In this document: one piece after another, positions 8,262 to 16,878 of the stretch
How positions within the stretch are numbered: the first letter of the stretch is position 1
How the letters are laid out: each line of letters starts with the position of its first letter
NCBI GenBank assembly: GCA_019414345.1
Contig: DXMF01000016.1
Location: 1 to 64,000, forward strand
DNA: 64,000 bases
From: Collinsella sp.
GTDB lineage: Bacteria > Actinomycetota > Coriobacteriia > Coriobacteriales > Coriobacteriaceae
Direction: 5' to 3'
Notes under the pieces: generated by a model
What the model was told of the DNA's origin: nothing
Databases searched by the model: none
What the model saw: only the letters and a program-made list of their open reading frames with translations
Program-made: the position numbers and the translations under genes

Positions 8262-8969
8262 ATGGCTAAGCATGGTAAGAGCTATAACGCCGCTGCCGAG
8301 AAGATCGACCGCGCCACGCTCTACACCCCCCTTCAGGCTGCCAAGCTCATCAAGGAGCTCGACACCGCCAAGTTCGACGAGACCGTCGAGGCCCACTTCC
8401 GTCTGGGCATCGATACTCGTAAGGCTGACCAGAACATCCGTGGTTCCATCTCCCTGCCCCACGGCACCGGCAAGACCGTTCGTGTTGCCGTCTTCGCCGA
8501 GGGCGAGAAGGCCCGCGAGGCCGAGGCTGCCGGCGCCGACATCATCGGTTCCGACGAGCTCGTCGCCCAGATCCAGAAGGGCGAGATCAACTTCGACGCT
8601 GCTATCGCTACGCCGAACATGATGGCCAAGGTTGGCCGCATCGGTAAGATCCTTGGTCCCCGTGGCCTCATGCCGAACCCCAAGCTCGGCACCGTGACCA
8701 TGGACGTCGCCAAGATGGTCTCCGAGCTCAAGGCTGGCCGCGTTGAGTATCGTGCCGACCGTTACGGCATCTGCCACGTGCCCCTGGGCAAGAAGTCCTT
8801 CTCTGAGCAGCAGCTCGTCGAGAACTACGCCGCCCTGTACACCGAGATCCTGCGCGTCAAGCCCTCTTCTGCTAAGGGCAAGTACGTCAAGTCCATCTCC
8901 GTGTCTTCCACCATGGGCCCTGGCGTCAAGGTCGATCCCGCTGTCCAGCGTGACTTCCTGGCTGAGTAA
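8262..8969 (+). CDS. rplA: 50S ribosomal protein L1
   Basis: Builds the mobile L1 stalk beside the ribosomal E site. The 235-residue protein begins MAKHGKSYN and contains the signature KVGRIGKILGPRGLMPNPK. An in-frame ATG six bases upstream is too close to AGGAGG, so the start is placed at 8262. Last gene of the run, with a terminator after it. Confidence 0.96.
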   Translation: MAKHGKSYNAAAEKIDRATLYTPLQAAKLIKELDTAKFDETVEAHFRLGIDTRKADQNIRGSISLPHGTGKTVRVAVFAEGEKAREAEAAGADIIGSDELVAQIQKGEINFDAAIATPNMMAKVGRIGKILGPRGLMPNPKLGTVTMDVAKMVSELKAGRVEYRADRYGICHVPLGKKSFSEQQLVENYAALYTEILRVKPSSAKGKYVKSISVSSTMGPGVKVDPAVQRDFLAE

Positions 8970-9006
8970 CTTTTAGTTACTGCCTGAGCAAAGCAAGCAT
9001 TGCTAA

Positions 9007-9044
9007 AGAAACCCGGTTCTGCCTCGTGCAGGATCGGGTTTCTT
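9007..9044. terminator. terminator after rplA, possibly bidirectional
   Basis: AGAAACCCG and CGGGTTTCT close a long imperfect hairpin with inner CTGC/GCAG pairing. It lies between convergent rplA and the metallophosphoesterase gene. Confidence 0.8.
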
Positions 9045-9057
9045 GCTATCTCGGGTC

Positions 9058-9097
9058 AAAACCACCACAAAGGTGCCTGTCCCTTTTGTGGCGGTTA
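9058..9097. repeat. GCCTGTCCC inverted repeat, copy 1
   Basis: AAACCACCACAAA and TTTTGTGGCGGTT arms surround a TGCCTGTCCC core. Related copies lie at 11775, 12679, 12733, 43609 and 45423. The minus-strand metallophosphoesterase ends inside the element. Confidence 0.75.
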
Positions 9098-9805
9098 CCA
9101 GGGGGTTCTGGCGGTTGGAGACTCGATTGCTTCGTGGCGTTTGAGCTCGCGGCGCATGGTTTGCGAGTTGAGCCAAGCGGCCTTCCAACCGCGCGTGGGG
9201 TAGCGCGCCTCGTCAATTTCGATCTTGGTATAGCCGCAGGCGTTGACAATCTTCGTTCCGCATGGGTGTTGGCGCTCGCGTTGAAAGTTGGGGCCGTAGC
9301 TTTGGTGCACATGCCCGTGAATCATATAGTCGGGACCCCAAGACTCAAGAGCCGCATTAAAGCACTCGAATCCTCGATGCGGCAGGTCGTCCAGGTCGCC
9401 CATGCCTGCGACGGGTGCATGGGTAAGTAGAATATCGCATCCGTCTACCAGTGCGATTTTTCGCGATAGCTTGCGCATGCGTTTTGCCATCTCGCGCTCG
9501 GTATACATGTTCGCGCCGTCGCGGTAGCGCATGGAACCGCCCAGACCCGCAATGCGAATACCTCGGTACACATATACGCTGTCCTCAACACAAATGCACC
9601 CGCCCGGTGCATGGCGCGCGTAGCGGTCATCGTGATTGCCGCGTACGTAGATGAGCGGTTTGTTGATGACCGTGACCAAAAACTCAAGATAATCCGGGTC
9701 CAGATCGCCAGCAGACAGAATCAGGTCGATACCCTCAAAGCGCTCCTTGCGAAAGCACTCCCATAGGCATCGTTCTTCGGTATCGGCTATGGCAAGGATT
9801 TTCAT
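9095..9805 (-). CDS. calcineurin-like metallophosphoesterase
   Basis: Predicted cytoplasmic dimetal phosphoesterase of 236 residues; the substrate is unknown. Metal-binding motifs appear in order: Asp8 in MKILAIAD, SAGDLD (about 32-36), RGNHDD (about 55-60), LTHAP and IHGHVHQ. The stop falls inside a GCCTGTCCC repeat, so the last codons may derive from the repeat. Its first bases overlap the stop of the upstream minus-strand gene by 4 nt, implying translational coupling with the ParB-like/BMP-like protein. Confidence 0.85.
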   Translation of the reverse strand: MKILAIADTEERCLWECFRKERFEGIDLILSAGDLDPDYLEFLVTVINKPLIYVRGNHDDRYARHAPGGCICVEDSVYVYRGIRIAGLGGSMRYRDGANMYTEREMAKRMRKLSRKIALVDGCDILLTHAPVAGMGDLDDLPHRGFECFNAALESWGPDYMIHGHVHQSYGPNFQRERQHPCGTKIVNACGYTKIEIDEARYPTRGWKAAWLNSQTMRRELKRHEAIESPTARTPW

Positions 9806-11718
9806 AGGGCGCGGACCTTCGGCTCATCGTCGAGTTGCGGAATGGTGCCCACCACGTTGTCGGCCAGCCAGTCCATCTCGACGATTTGCGTGCTCGGCAG
9901 CGGGGGAAAGCCCTCGATCTGCACCACGCCGTCTTGGCTATGGAGCTCGCCGCCAAATGGATTGATGGAGCCCTCGACGATGCCATTGCGGAGCAGCTGA
10001 ACAAGCTTACGCGTCTGATAGGGCAGGCCCGGAGCGTAGCGAATGTCGATGACGCCCGAGCTCATACCATACCAGTAGTTGACGGCACGAATCTGGCTGT
10101 CGTCACTGGTCTCATCCCAGGTGCCGTGCAGCAGACTTCGCACGATAAGCTCGTAGTATCGGCCCCAGTTCCATACCGGCATGGCGATGCCGGTGACCTT
10201 GCCATCGACCAGGCGGTGGAGTCCGTAGGCCGTGGGGTCTTCGAGCGACTTTGACATGTCAGCGCCGGTCATGACGCTCACGCCCTCGCGGCACATGGCC
10301 TCGGAAAGGCCTCCGGCGGGCACATCGCCCCAGGTCAGGATAATTTGCGCGCGGGGGTCGAGCAGCGAGGCGCCGATGGCAAAGGCGTTGATCTCGCTAA
10401 GCGCGCCCGACGCAAAGACCGACGCGTGGTAGCCAATGCGATGGTTGTCCGCCATGCTGGCCGCAAGGGCGCCCAGTAGGAACTTTGCCTCGTACATCTT
10501 TCCAAAATACGAGCGCACGCTTTGGTGGGGAAGGCCGATGGAGCAGTTGAGGAACCGAACCTGGGGATACTCAACGGCCGCCCTGAGCGTGTATTCCATC
10601 AGGCGATGCGAGGTCGAGAAGATGACGTTGTCTCCGTGTTTGACAGCCGTTTCCACGGCGGCGTAGAACACGTCCGGATCGTGGCGGTCCTCAAACGCCT
10701 CGGTGCGCACGATACCGCCAAAGTGCTCATCGAGATACTGGCGCCCTTGATCGTGCAGGCTGTCCCAGCTCGACGTCGAACAGGGGAACTCATGGATAAA
10801 GGCGATGCGTAGGGGGTTGGCCGCCGAGTAGACGGTCTTGCCCATAAAGAAGTTGAGCACGCCGGAGGTGGACTTGGCGGGCGCCTCTTCCTCATCGACG
10901 CTCGGCGCTTCGACAAGATCGACCTTGTCCTCGTCATTTTTGCCGGCAATGACCAGCTCGCGCCAAATCTTGCACAGGCGGTTTACGACGATGTCCGTCG
11001 GCGTATCCAGTAGACGGTCTTGGTTGTACACATTGAGGTAGACGAGCATGGCGTCGGCGGGCGTAATGTCCAGATGGTCGCCGCCGGCGCGCAGGTAGGC
11101 GCGTTTAAAAAGTAGGAAGGTGTGGCGCAGGTAGTCGACCTTTTTCTGTGGCCACTTTTCGACAAGGTCCTGGCCGAGCATCTTGGCGAGCGTCTCATAG
11201 CTTCCCTCGCGCGAGAACTCGATCTCGTATAGGGGGCAGACGCGCCAAAACGCGCAGAACTCGCCGTACAGGCGACTTTCGACGGAATCCCATGTGCCGG
11301 GGTAGAGGCGGGTGACCTTGGCCGAAACCGTCGGGGCGTCCAGGAATTTGAGGACGCTGACGCGCTTGTTGCCCTCCTGGACGTAGAACCGATGCATGAA
11401 CTCGGTGACGATGATGGGGTCGCGATAGCCCTCGGTCACCTGGATGTCATAGAGGTTGGACCACTTGCGGGCGAACTCGGTGCTAAATGGCAACAGGGGC
11501 ATAAAGTTGCACGAAAAGGCAGACTGACGGCCCTTGGTAACCGTGCCGACGACCATTTCGAGCGGAATGTCCCTTAGGCCGACGCTCTCTCGCTGACCTA
11601 AGGGGAGCTGGGCAACGAGGCTATCGAGGTCCGTAAGGTACGGGTGCTCGCTTTGGCTGATGGCGCGACGGCGTCCCTGCTCGCCGCGCTTGCGTGCTTG
11701 ACGATAGGCCTCTTCCAT
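9802..11718 (-). CDS. ParB/sulfiredoxin-like plus BMP-like binding protein fusion
   Basis: A 638-residue protein without signal peptide or membrane segment. Residues about 45-130 resemble a ParB/sulfiredoxin fold, with DPIIVTEFMHRF and EGNKRVSVLKFL. Residues about 305-600 resemble the periplasmic BMP/PnrA substrate-binding fold, with RIGYHASVFASGALSEINAF and ILTWGD. BMP proteins are normally exported nucleoside-binding lipoproteins, so a cytosolic copy fused to this N-terminal domain suggests an intracellular ligand sensor. It is coupled by a 4-nt overlap to a metallophosphoesterase. Domain assignments rest on motif resemblance; the function is not known to me. Confidence 0.7.
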   Translation of the reverse strand: MEEAYRQARKRGEQGRRRAISQSEHPYLTDLDSLVAQLPLGQRESVGLRDIPLEMVVGTVTKGRQSAFSCNFMPLLPFSTEFARKWSNLYDIQVTEGYRDPIIVTEFMHRFYVQEGNKRVSVLKFLDAPTVSAKVTRLYPGTWDSVESRLYGEFCAFWRVCPLYEIEFSREGSYETLAKMLGQDLVEKWPQKKVDYLRHTFLLFKRAYLRAGGDHLDITPADAMLVYLNVYNQDRLLDTPTDIVVNRLCKIWRELVIAGKNDEDKVDLVEAPSVDEEEAPAKSTSGVLNFFMGKTVYSAANPLRIAFIHEFPCSTSSWDSLHDQGRQYLDEHFGGIVRTEAFEDRHDPDVFYAAVETAVKHGDNVIFSTSHRLMEYTLRAAVEYPQVRFLNCSIGLPHQSVRSYFGKMYEAKFLLGALAASMADNHRIGYHASVFASGALSEINAFAIGASLLDPRAQIILTWGDVPAGGLSEAMCREGVSVMTGADMSKSLEDPTAYGLHRLVDGKVTGIAMPVWNWGRYYELIVRSLLHGTWDETSDDSQIRAVNYWYGMSSGVIDIRYAPGLPYQTRKLVQLLRNGIVEGSINPFGGELHSQDGVVQIEGFPPLPSTQIVEMDWLADNVVGTIPQLDDEPKVRAL

Positions 11719-11774
11719 GGTGTCTACTCCCTTAGTCGTTTAAACAACGATATGAACCATGGTACCACGATGCG

Positions 11775-11814
11775 AAACCACCACAATGGTGCCTGTCCCC
11801 TTTGCGGTGGTTTT
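11775..11814. repeat. GCCTGTCCC inverted repeat, copy 2
   Basis: AAACCACCACAA and TTTGCGGTGGTTTT arms around GGTGCCTGTCCCC. The mscS stop codon lies at its edge, as the phosphoesterase stop does in copy 1. Confidence 0.75.
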
Positions 11815-12580
11815 AGGCGATGATGGGGGCGATGGCGCGGATGCAAGCGTCGGCTGCCGTGAAAGTGGTGCTGTCGTCGCTGACGATAAAGATGATTTTG
11901 CCCTTGACGCCAAAGTCGCCGATCTCGCTAAAGAGCACGTACGGCTCCTTGTCAAAGCCAGAGATGGGAAGCACCGCGGCCTTGGTGGCGTCGGTAAGCT
12001 CATCTGCCAGCGCGTCCAACGAGGCCCACTTGGACGTGTCCTTTACGGCAACGGGCACGGCAACGCGCCCAAAGGGCATGAGGTGCACGAGCGTGTTCTT
12101 GGAGATATTTGAGTTGGGGACGATGATGGTCTGCCCGCAGGCGTCCTCGATGGTCGTATGGCGCCAGGTGATATCTTGGACCACGCCCGTCACGCCGCCG
12201 ACCTCGATATTGTCGCCGGGTTTGATGATGCCCATAAAGGTCACCTGCATGCCACCGATAAGGTTTGACAGCGTGTCCTGAAAGCCGAGCGAGATGGCGA
12301 TGCCGCCGACGCCAAGAGCGGCGACGAGGGCGTTTGCGTTAATGCCAAAGCAGTTGTCGAGGATAAAGCTGCCGCCGATCATCCAAATGACGGCGCGCGC
12401 GATGTTGATGAAGATGCTCGATGAAGGGAGTGGGTTATCGTCGCGGTTGAGCAGGTGGTACAGGGTCTTGGACGCGACCTTGGCGGCAACGGCGGTGCCG
12501 ATGGCCAAGATACCTGCCCAGATGATGTTGTGGACCCATCGTTGTGCAAAGAAATGAAGAATCGGCTCAAACAATTCCAT
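11813..12580 (-). CDS. small-conductance mechanosensitive channel, MscS family
   Basis: Membrane channel that opens on membrane tension to release solutes during osmotic downshock. The 255-residue protein is near the minimal MscS size. It has membrane helices near 17-40 and 60-80 and the pore helix LVAALGVGGIAISLGFQDTL (about 88-107). A beta domain follows with GDNIEVGGVTGVVQDI and VPNSNI. GGAGGTTTC precedes the ATG. It stands alone on the minus strand between repeat elements. Confidence 0.9.
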   Translation of the reverse strand: MELFEPILHFFAQRWVHNIIWAGILAIGTAVAAKVASKTLYHLLNRDDNPLPSSSIFINIARAVIWMIGGSFILDNCFGINANALVAALGVGGIAISLGFQDTLSNLIGGMQVTFMGIIKPGDNIEVGGVTGVVQDITWRHTTIEDACGQTIIVPNSNISKNTLVHLMPFGRVAVPVAVKDTSKWASLDALADELTDATKAAVLPISGFDKEPYVLFSEIGDFGVKGKIIFIVSDDSTTFTAADACIRAIAPIIA

Positions 12581-12622
12581 GTAGAGAAACCTCCTAATGA
12601 TCGTCCAACCATGATACCCATC

Positions 12623-12656
12623 AAGAAGCCCGTCCGATCACATCGTACGGGCTTCT
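12623..12656 (-). terminator. hairpin terminator between ABC operon and mscS
   Basis: AGAAGCCCGT and ACGGGCTTCT pair, with further CGATC/GATCG-like inner pairing. On the minus strand it ends transcription from the upstream ABC genes; it also fits the opposite direction. Confidence 0.7.
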
Positions 12657-12678
12657 GTGCTCGATATGGGGGTTAGCG

Positions 12679-12718
12679 AAAACCGCCGCAAGGGCGTCTG
12701 TCCCTTTGCGGCGGTTTT
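12679..12718. repeat. GCCTGTCCC-family inverted repeat, copy 3
   Basis: AAAACCGCCGCAAGGG and CCCTTTGCGGCGGTTTT surround CGTCTGT. The arms differ from copies 1 and 2 (CCGCCGC instead of CCACCAC), with both sides changed together. Confidence 0.75.
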
Positions 12719-12732
12719 GATGTTTGCGCAGA

Positions 12733-12790
12733 TAAAACCTGCCAAAATAAACCTGTCCCTTTTTGGCATGTCCCTTTTTGGCAGGTTTTA
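12733..12790. repeat. CCTGTCCC inverted repeat with internal duplication, copy 4
   Basis: TAAAACCTGCCAAAA and TTTTTGGCAGGTTTTA form 15-nt arms. The internal unit TGTCCCTTTTTGGCA occurs twice in tandem. The stop codon of the ABC ATPase gene is the last TTA of the right arm. Confidence 0.8.
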
Positions 12791-13582
12791 GCTCAGCAGC
12801 ATGCGGTCGTTGGCGAGCTCGCCGCCCGAGACCTCCTCGAACTTCTGCAGCAGGTCGGCCACGGTGAGCGACTTCTTCTCGTCGCCCGCCACGTCGTAGA
12901 TCACGTGGCCCTCGTGCATCATGATCAGACGGTTGCCCAGACGGATGGCGTCGTTCATGTTATGCGTGACCATGAGCGTGGTCAGGTGGTTCTCGTCGAC
13001 GATCTCCTCGGTCAGGTTGAGCACCTTTGATGCCGTCTTGGGGTCGAGGGCCGCCGTGTGCTCGTCGAGCAGCAACAGGCGCGGCTTGGTGAGCGTGGCC
13101 ATCAGCAGGGTGAGTGCCTGGCGCTGGCCGCCCGAGAGCAGGCCGACCTTAGCGTTAAGGCGCGTATCCAGACCAAGGTCCAGACGCTTGAGCAGCTCAA
13201 CGTACTCGTCCTTTTCGGCCTTGGTGACGCCCCACGAAAGACCTCGACACTGGCCGCGGCGCTTGGCGAGGGCTAGATTCTCGGCGATCTGCATGTCGGC
13301 TGCAGTGCCGCGCATGGGGTCCTGGAAAACACGGCCCAGGTACTTGGCGCGCTGCGACTCGCTCAGACGCGAGATATCGTTGGCGTCGAGCTCAATAACG
13401 CCCGAATCGAGCGGATACACGCCGGCGATCATATTGAGCAGCGTGGACTTGCCGGCGCCGTTGCCGCCAATCACGGTTACAAAGTCGCCGTCGTTAAGGG
13501 TGAGGTCGACGCCGGTGAGTGCGCGCTTCTCGGTGACGGTGCCCTTGTTAAAGGTCTTTTTGACGTGCGAGAGCTTAAGCAT
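12788..13582 (-). CDS. ABC transporter ATP-binding protein (TrpZ-like)
   Basis: Cytoplasmic ATPase of a three-part importer. The 264-residue protein has Walker A GGNGAGKST (about 39-47), Q-loop VFQDP, signature LLSGGQRQA (about 148-156), Walker B RLLLLDEHTAALD and the switch His in VTHN. The open frame extends upstream, but the start is placed at the ATG in the overlap with the permease gene, preceded by GGATGAGGCAG. The 8-nt overlap implies translational coupling. The set resembles TrpXYZ-type uptake systems for aromatic amino acids; the ligand is unproven. Confidence 0.88.
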   Translation of the reverse strand: MLKLSHVKKTFNKGTVTEKRALTGVDLTLNDGDFVTVIGGNGAGKSTLLNMIAGVYPLDSGVIELDANDISRLSESQRAKYLGRVFQDPMRGTAADMQIAENLALAKRRGQCRGLSWGVTKAEKDEYVELLKRLDLGLDTRLNAKVGLLSGGQRQALTLLMATLTKPRLLLLDEHTAALDPKTASKVLNLTEEIVDENHLTTLMVTHNMNDAIRLGNRLIMMHEGHVIYDVAGDEKKSLTVADLLQKFEEVSGGELANDRMLLS

Positions 13583-14498
13583 CTGCCTCATCCCCCTTCG
13601 TGTAGGAGCTGCGGAGCTTATAGCGCTCCCAAACCACGGGCACGCACAGGGCCACGGCAACGATCACGGCGGAGAGCAGCTTCATGTCGTTGGCGTCCAT
13701 GCCCAGCTGCAGCACGATGGCGCGAATGAGGAAGTACACCACGGAGCCAAAGACGGCAGAGGCAAGACGGACGCTAAACTGCGTCAGACCGCCGGGCAGC
13801 AGACGGCCGAGCACCTCGCCGATGACGATGGCGGCAAGACCGATAACGATGGCGCCGGTGCCCATGCCAATGTCGGCGTACTTTTGGCTCTGGCAGATGA
13901 GTGCACCCGAAAGGCCGATAAGGGCGTTGGAGAGCACGAGGGCGATCATCTTGGTGGAGTTGGTGTTGACGCCCAGGGCGCGGATCATGTACTCGTTGTT
14001 GCCGGTGGCACGCAGCGCCGAGCCGATCTCGGTGCCAAAGAACCAGTACAGGATGGCGACGATGGCCACGGCCAGCACAATGCCCAGGATGATGGCAACG
14101 GTGGACTGCGGCAGGCCCGTCATGTGGCTGACGGATGAGAAGATGGTGCCCTTGGCAAGGATGGGCGTGTTGGATTTGCCCATGATGCGCAGGTTGATGG
14201 ACCACAGACTGATCTGTGTAAGGATTCCGGCGAGGATTGCAGGAATCTCAAAAACGGTGGTCAAGATGCCCGTGACAGCGCCCGCGATGGCGCCGGCGCA
14301 CATGCCGGCAAGCACGGCGAGCAGCGGGTCGACGTTGTTATTGACGATGAGCACGGCGCAAACACAGCCGCCGAGGGCAAAGCTGCCGTCGCAGGTCATA
14401 TCGGGGATGTCGAGCAGGCGGAACGTGATAAACACGCCAAGCACCATAATGCCCCAGAGGACGCCCTGCGAAACGGCGCCCTGCAATGCAATGAGCAT
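13575..14498 (-). CDS. ABC transporter permease (TrpY-like)
   Basis: Integral membrane protein of 307 residues with about eight hydrophobic segments, of the branched-chain/BMP-type permease superfamily. The start is marked by LQGAVSQGVLWGIMVLGVFI and the family-typical TFRLLDIPDMTCDGSFALG follows. CTAGGAGG precedes the ATG. It lies between the substrate-binding lipoprotein gene and the ATPase gene in one minus-strand operon. Substrate is unknown, but paired with a PF04392-type binding protein it fits TrpXYZ-like systems. Confidence 0.88.
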   Translation of the reverse strand: MLIALQGAVSQGVLWGIMVLGVFITFRLLDIPDMTCDGSFALGGCVCAVLIVNNNVDPLLAVLAGMCAGAIAGAVTGILTTVFEIPAILAGILTQISLWSINLRIMGKSNTPILAKGTIFSSVSHMTGLPQSTVAIILGIVLAVAIVAILYWFFGTEIGSALRATGNNEYMIRALGVNTNSTKMIALVLSNALIGLSGALICQSQKYADIGMGTGAIVIGLAAIVIGEVLGRLLPGGLTQFSVRLASAVFGSVVYFLIRAIVLQLGMDANDMKLLSAVIVAVALCVPVVWERYKLRSSYTKGDEADA

Positions 14499-14602
14499 GC
14501 TTCATACCTCCTAGGATAGGGTGGACACGCGATGTTCCATAATAGCGGTAACAATGAATATAAGAACGGCAGGCAAACGTTTTGTTATATCTGAAACAAG
14601 CA

Positions 14603-14631
14603 GGGCGAACGCCGGTCTATGACGTTCGCCC
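14603..14631 (-). terminator. intra-operon hairpin between binding protein and permease
   Basis: GGGCGAACG and CGTTCGCCC form a 9-bp stem in the 204-nt gap after the binding-protein gene. Only a weak T-run follows, so it probably attenuates, leaving the lipoprotein more abundant than the permease. Confidence 0.55.
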
Positions 14632-14702
14632 CAAGGACTCAGATATTGAATAACGCGGCTGTGGCGCGCGTGCGGGCCCTAGACGCGTTACCGCGCATGG
14701 CG

Positions 14703-15683
14703 CTACTCGTCCAGAGCGGAAAGGTCGATGCCTAGGGCCTCGGCCATCTCGTCGTTCTTGACGACGACCAGGTCCTTGCTCGAGAGGTGCTTGATCGGCA
14801 TATCCTCGGGCTTGGCCTCGCCCTTCAGGATCTTAACGGCCATCTCGCCCGCGGCGTAGCCCAGGTCCTTATAGTTGATGGAGAGGGTGAACAGGCCGCC
14901 GGCCATGCACATACCCTCCTCGCCGGTCACGAAGGGGAGCTTATTCTCCTTGCAGATCTGGCCGACCTGCGAAGCGCCCGCGGCGATGGTGTTGTCAGTG
15001 GGGGAGTACAGCGCGTCGACCTTGCCCACGGCAGACTCGACGACGGACTGAATCTCGTTGGAGCTCGAGACGGTGAAGTCAGTGTACTCGAGCCCCAGCT
15101 TGTCGAGCTCCTTCTTGGCGGCCTTGATCTGGACGTCGGAGTTGGACTCGGCGGTGCAGTAGAGCAGGCCGACCTTTTTAACGTCGGGCAGGACCTTCTG
15201 CATCATCTCGAGCTGCTCGGCGACCGGGGTGAGGTCGGAAGCGCCCGTGACGTTGGTGCCGGGCTTGTCGTTGTCCTGGACCAGGCCGGAGGCGGCGTAG
15301 TCGGTGATGGCACAGCCCACGATGGGGATATCGGCCGTGGCGCCGGCGGCAGCCTGCGCGGCGGGCGTGGCGATGGCATAAATCAGGCTGACGTTGTCGC
15401 CCACAAACTTGTCGGCAATGGACTTACACGTGGACTGGTCGTTCTGGGCGTTCTTCTGGTCGATCTTGACCTTAAGGCCGCTCTCCTTGATGGCCTTGAC
15501 AAAGCCATCGTTGGCGGCGTCGAGTGCGGAGTGCTCGGTGAGCTGCAGAACGCCGATGGTGTAGTCGGAACCGGCGGCAGCAGAGCCGGAACCAGAGTTG
15601 CCGCCGCATCCGGCGAGCGGGGCGAGCGCGAGCAGGCCAGCGGAGACCAGAAGGCTCCTGCGGCTGATGGTGATGTCCTTCAT
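14703..15683 (-). CDS. ABC transporter substrate-binding lipoprotein (TrpX-like)
   Basis: Extracytoplasmic lipoprotein of 326 residues. The signal has SRRS, a hydrophobic stretch and lipobox LAGC with lipidated Cys26, then a Gly/Ser linker. The mature part has the PF04392-type two-lobe fold, with YTIGVLQLTEHSALD, IATPAAQAAAG and YSPTDNTIAAG. The frame is open for 60 more codons upstream, but the ATG at 15683 follows CTGGGGGTAATGAT and starts the signal peptide. First gene of the ABC operon. Homologues often bind tryptophan or tyrosine; the ligand here is inferred only. Confidence 0.88.
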   Translation of the reverse strand: MKDITISRRSLLVSAGLLALAPLAGCGGNSGSGSAAAGSDYTIGVLQLTEHSALDAANDGFVKAIKESGLKVKIDQKNAQNDQSTCKSIADKFVGDNVSLIYAIATPAAQAAAGATADIPIVGCAITDYAASGLVQDNDKPGTNVTGASDLTPVAEQLEMMQKVLPDVKKVGLLYCTAESNSDVQIKAAKKELDKLGLEYTDFTVSSSNEIQSVVESAVGKVDALYSPTDNTIAAGASQVGQICKENKLPFVTGEEGMCMAGGLFTLSINYKDLGYAAGEMAVKILKGEAKPEDMPIKHLSSKDLVVVKNDEMAEALGIDLSALDE

Positions 15684-15715
15684 ATCATTACCCCCAGTAT
15701 AAAAATGGCTGGAAA

Positions 15716-15741
15716 CACTGCACTGGGACAAAGTGCAAGTG
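15716..15741. promoter_or_regulatory. candidate operator before the ABC operon
   Basis: CACTGCACT and AGTGCAAGTG form an inverted repeat in the leader, just downstream of a minus-strand promoter-like TTGTAA/TACTAT pair. It could bind a repressor of the transporter. The WYL-type gene upstream is a candidate regulator. Confidence 0.35.
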
Positions 15742-15843
15742 GGACTATAGTAGCGCTGATGTCCATTTTTACAACAGCCTGGCGGGTTTTTTAATACAGA
15801 ATCGGATGGGCGGTACGGGTAGTCGAATGGGCGGCGGAGGGTC

Positions 15844-16629
15844 TTATGCGGCGGAGGAGGCATCGTCCTCGTCCAGGGCGGCGAAGAGCTTCTTGCCGTC
15901 GAGGAGACGTGTGGTGACGTTTCTCATTCGGCCGATCTCTACGGTACGCAACGTGTCATCGGCGCCTCGCGCGTCATAGACCGTTCCCAGCAAATACGAG
16001 ATGCCGTCTCGTTGCTTGATGGCAAAGGGCCGGAGTGTCATCCGTGCCACTTCGACCTCTCCGCGTGCCGTGACACTCGAAATATCAAAACTCACCGTGG
16101 TTCCGTGGTCGATGGCCTGCTCGATGAGCTCGCAGGCATCGATGCGCTTGACGGGCGTGCGTGTGGCCTTGGTGGATTTGTCGCCTGCGCTTGGAGCAGG
16201 CTCGGGTGCATCGAGGTAGCCGCGAACGTCGGCACTCGCCATGGCGACCAGGTGCTGCGCCATGCTCTTTCGAATGGCGATGGGCGTGGAGCGGTTGCGC
16301 ATGACCATGCCGTGGAGCCGGATGATCTCTTCGTCGGTGAGCGGACGGGTCAAGAGTCGATAGCCCACGCCGCGCTTGTACTCAATTTCGTATCCGGCAT
16401 GGCGAAGTGCGGAGATGGCGGTGTAGATGCTGCGCCGCGCCGCCGAGATGGGCATGCGGGCGGGGTCGTCGGGATGGGCGAGGCGCCGGATCAACTCATC
16501 GGAAAGCATGGCCTTGTCCTCGCCGGTGTTTTCGCTTAATAGTTGCAGGATGCGAACGGCGCGATAGGCTGCCATCGAGGCGGCGCCCCTCGTCGTGGTC
16601 TCGTAAGTTTCAACAGCGGTTTCGGTCAT
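15844..16629 (-). CDS. WYL-type transcriptional regulator (probable)
   Basis: Predicted DNA-binding regulator of 261 residues. The N-terminal part has a winged helix-like region with ARRSIYTAISALRHAGYEIEY and RGVGYRL. The C-terminal part (about 165-250) has the pattern VSFDISSV, LRPFAIKQRDGISYLLGTVY, which resembles a WYL domain. An in-frame GTG at 16638 is possible, but it lies too close to GGAAAGGA, so the ATG at 16629 is chosen. It precedes the ABC transporter on the same strand and may regulate it. Confidence 0.65.
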   Translation of the reverse strand: MTETAVETYETTTRGAASMAAYRAVRILQLLSENTGEDKAMLSDELIRRLAHPDDPARMPISAARRSIYTAISALRHAGYEIEYKRGVGYRLLTRPLTDEEIIRLHGMVMRNRSTPIAIRKSMAQHLVAMASADVRGYLDAPEPAPSAGDKSTKATRTPVKRIDACELIEQAIDHGTTVSFDISSVTARGEVEVARMTLRPFAIKQRDGISYLLGTVYDARGADDTLRTVEIGRMRNVTTRLLDGKKLFAALDEDDASSAA

Positions 16630-16803
16630 GGCGCCCACGTCCTTTCCGTTTTGGGTGGCGACGGTATGGAGTCTAGGACGCGGGGCTTTCCCAGGGGTGC
16701 AGGACGCCCTGGGCGGTCGGTAGCCGTCGGCAAGCGGCGGGTCGAGTTTTCAACAGCCCTGCCCAACTGACCAAAAACTTGCCAAAAGCTTGACGGACGC
16801 TGT

Positions 16804-16838
16804 TGAAAAAAGCGCCCCTCGGCTTGCCGAGAGGCGCT
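16804..16838 (-). terminator. rho-independent terminator of asnS
   Basis: AGCGCCTCTCGGC and GCCGAGGGGCGCT pair on the minus strand, followed by TTTTTT. Confidence 0.92.
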
Positions 16839-16878
16839 GGCGTGATGCGCTGGAACGCGTTTGGTGGCGCTGTGGCGA

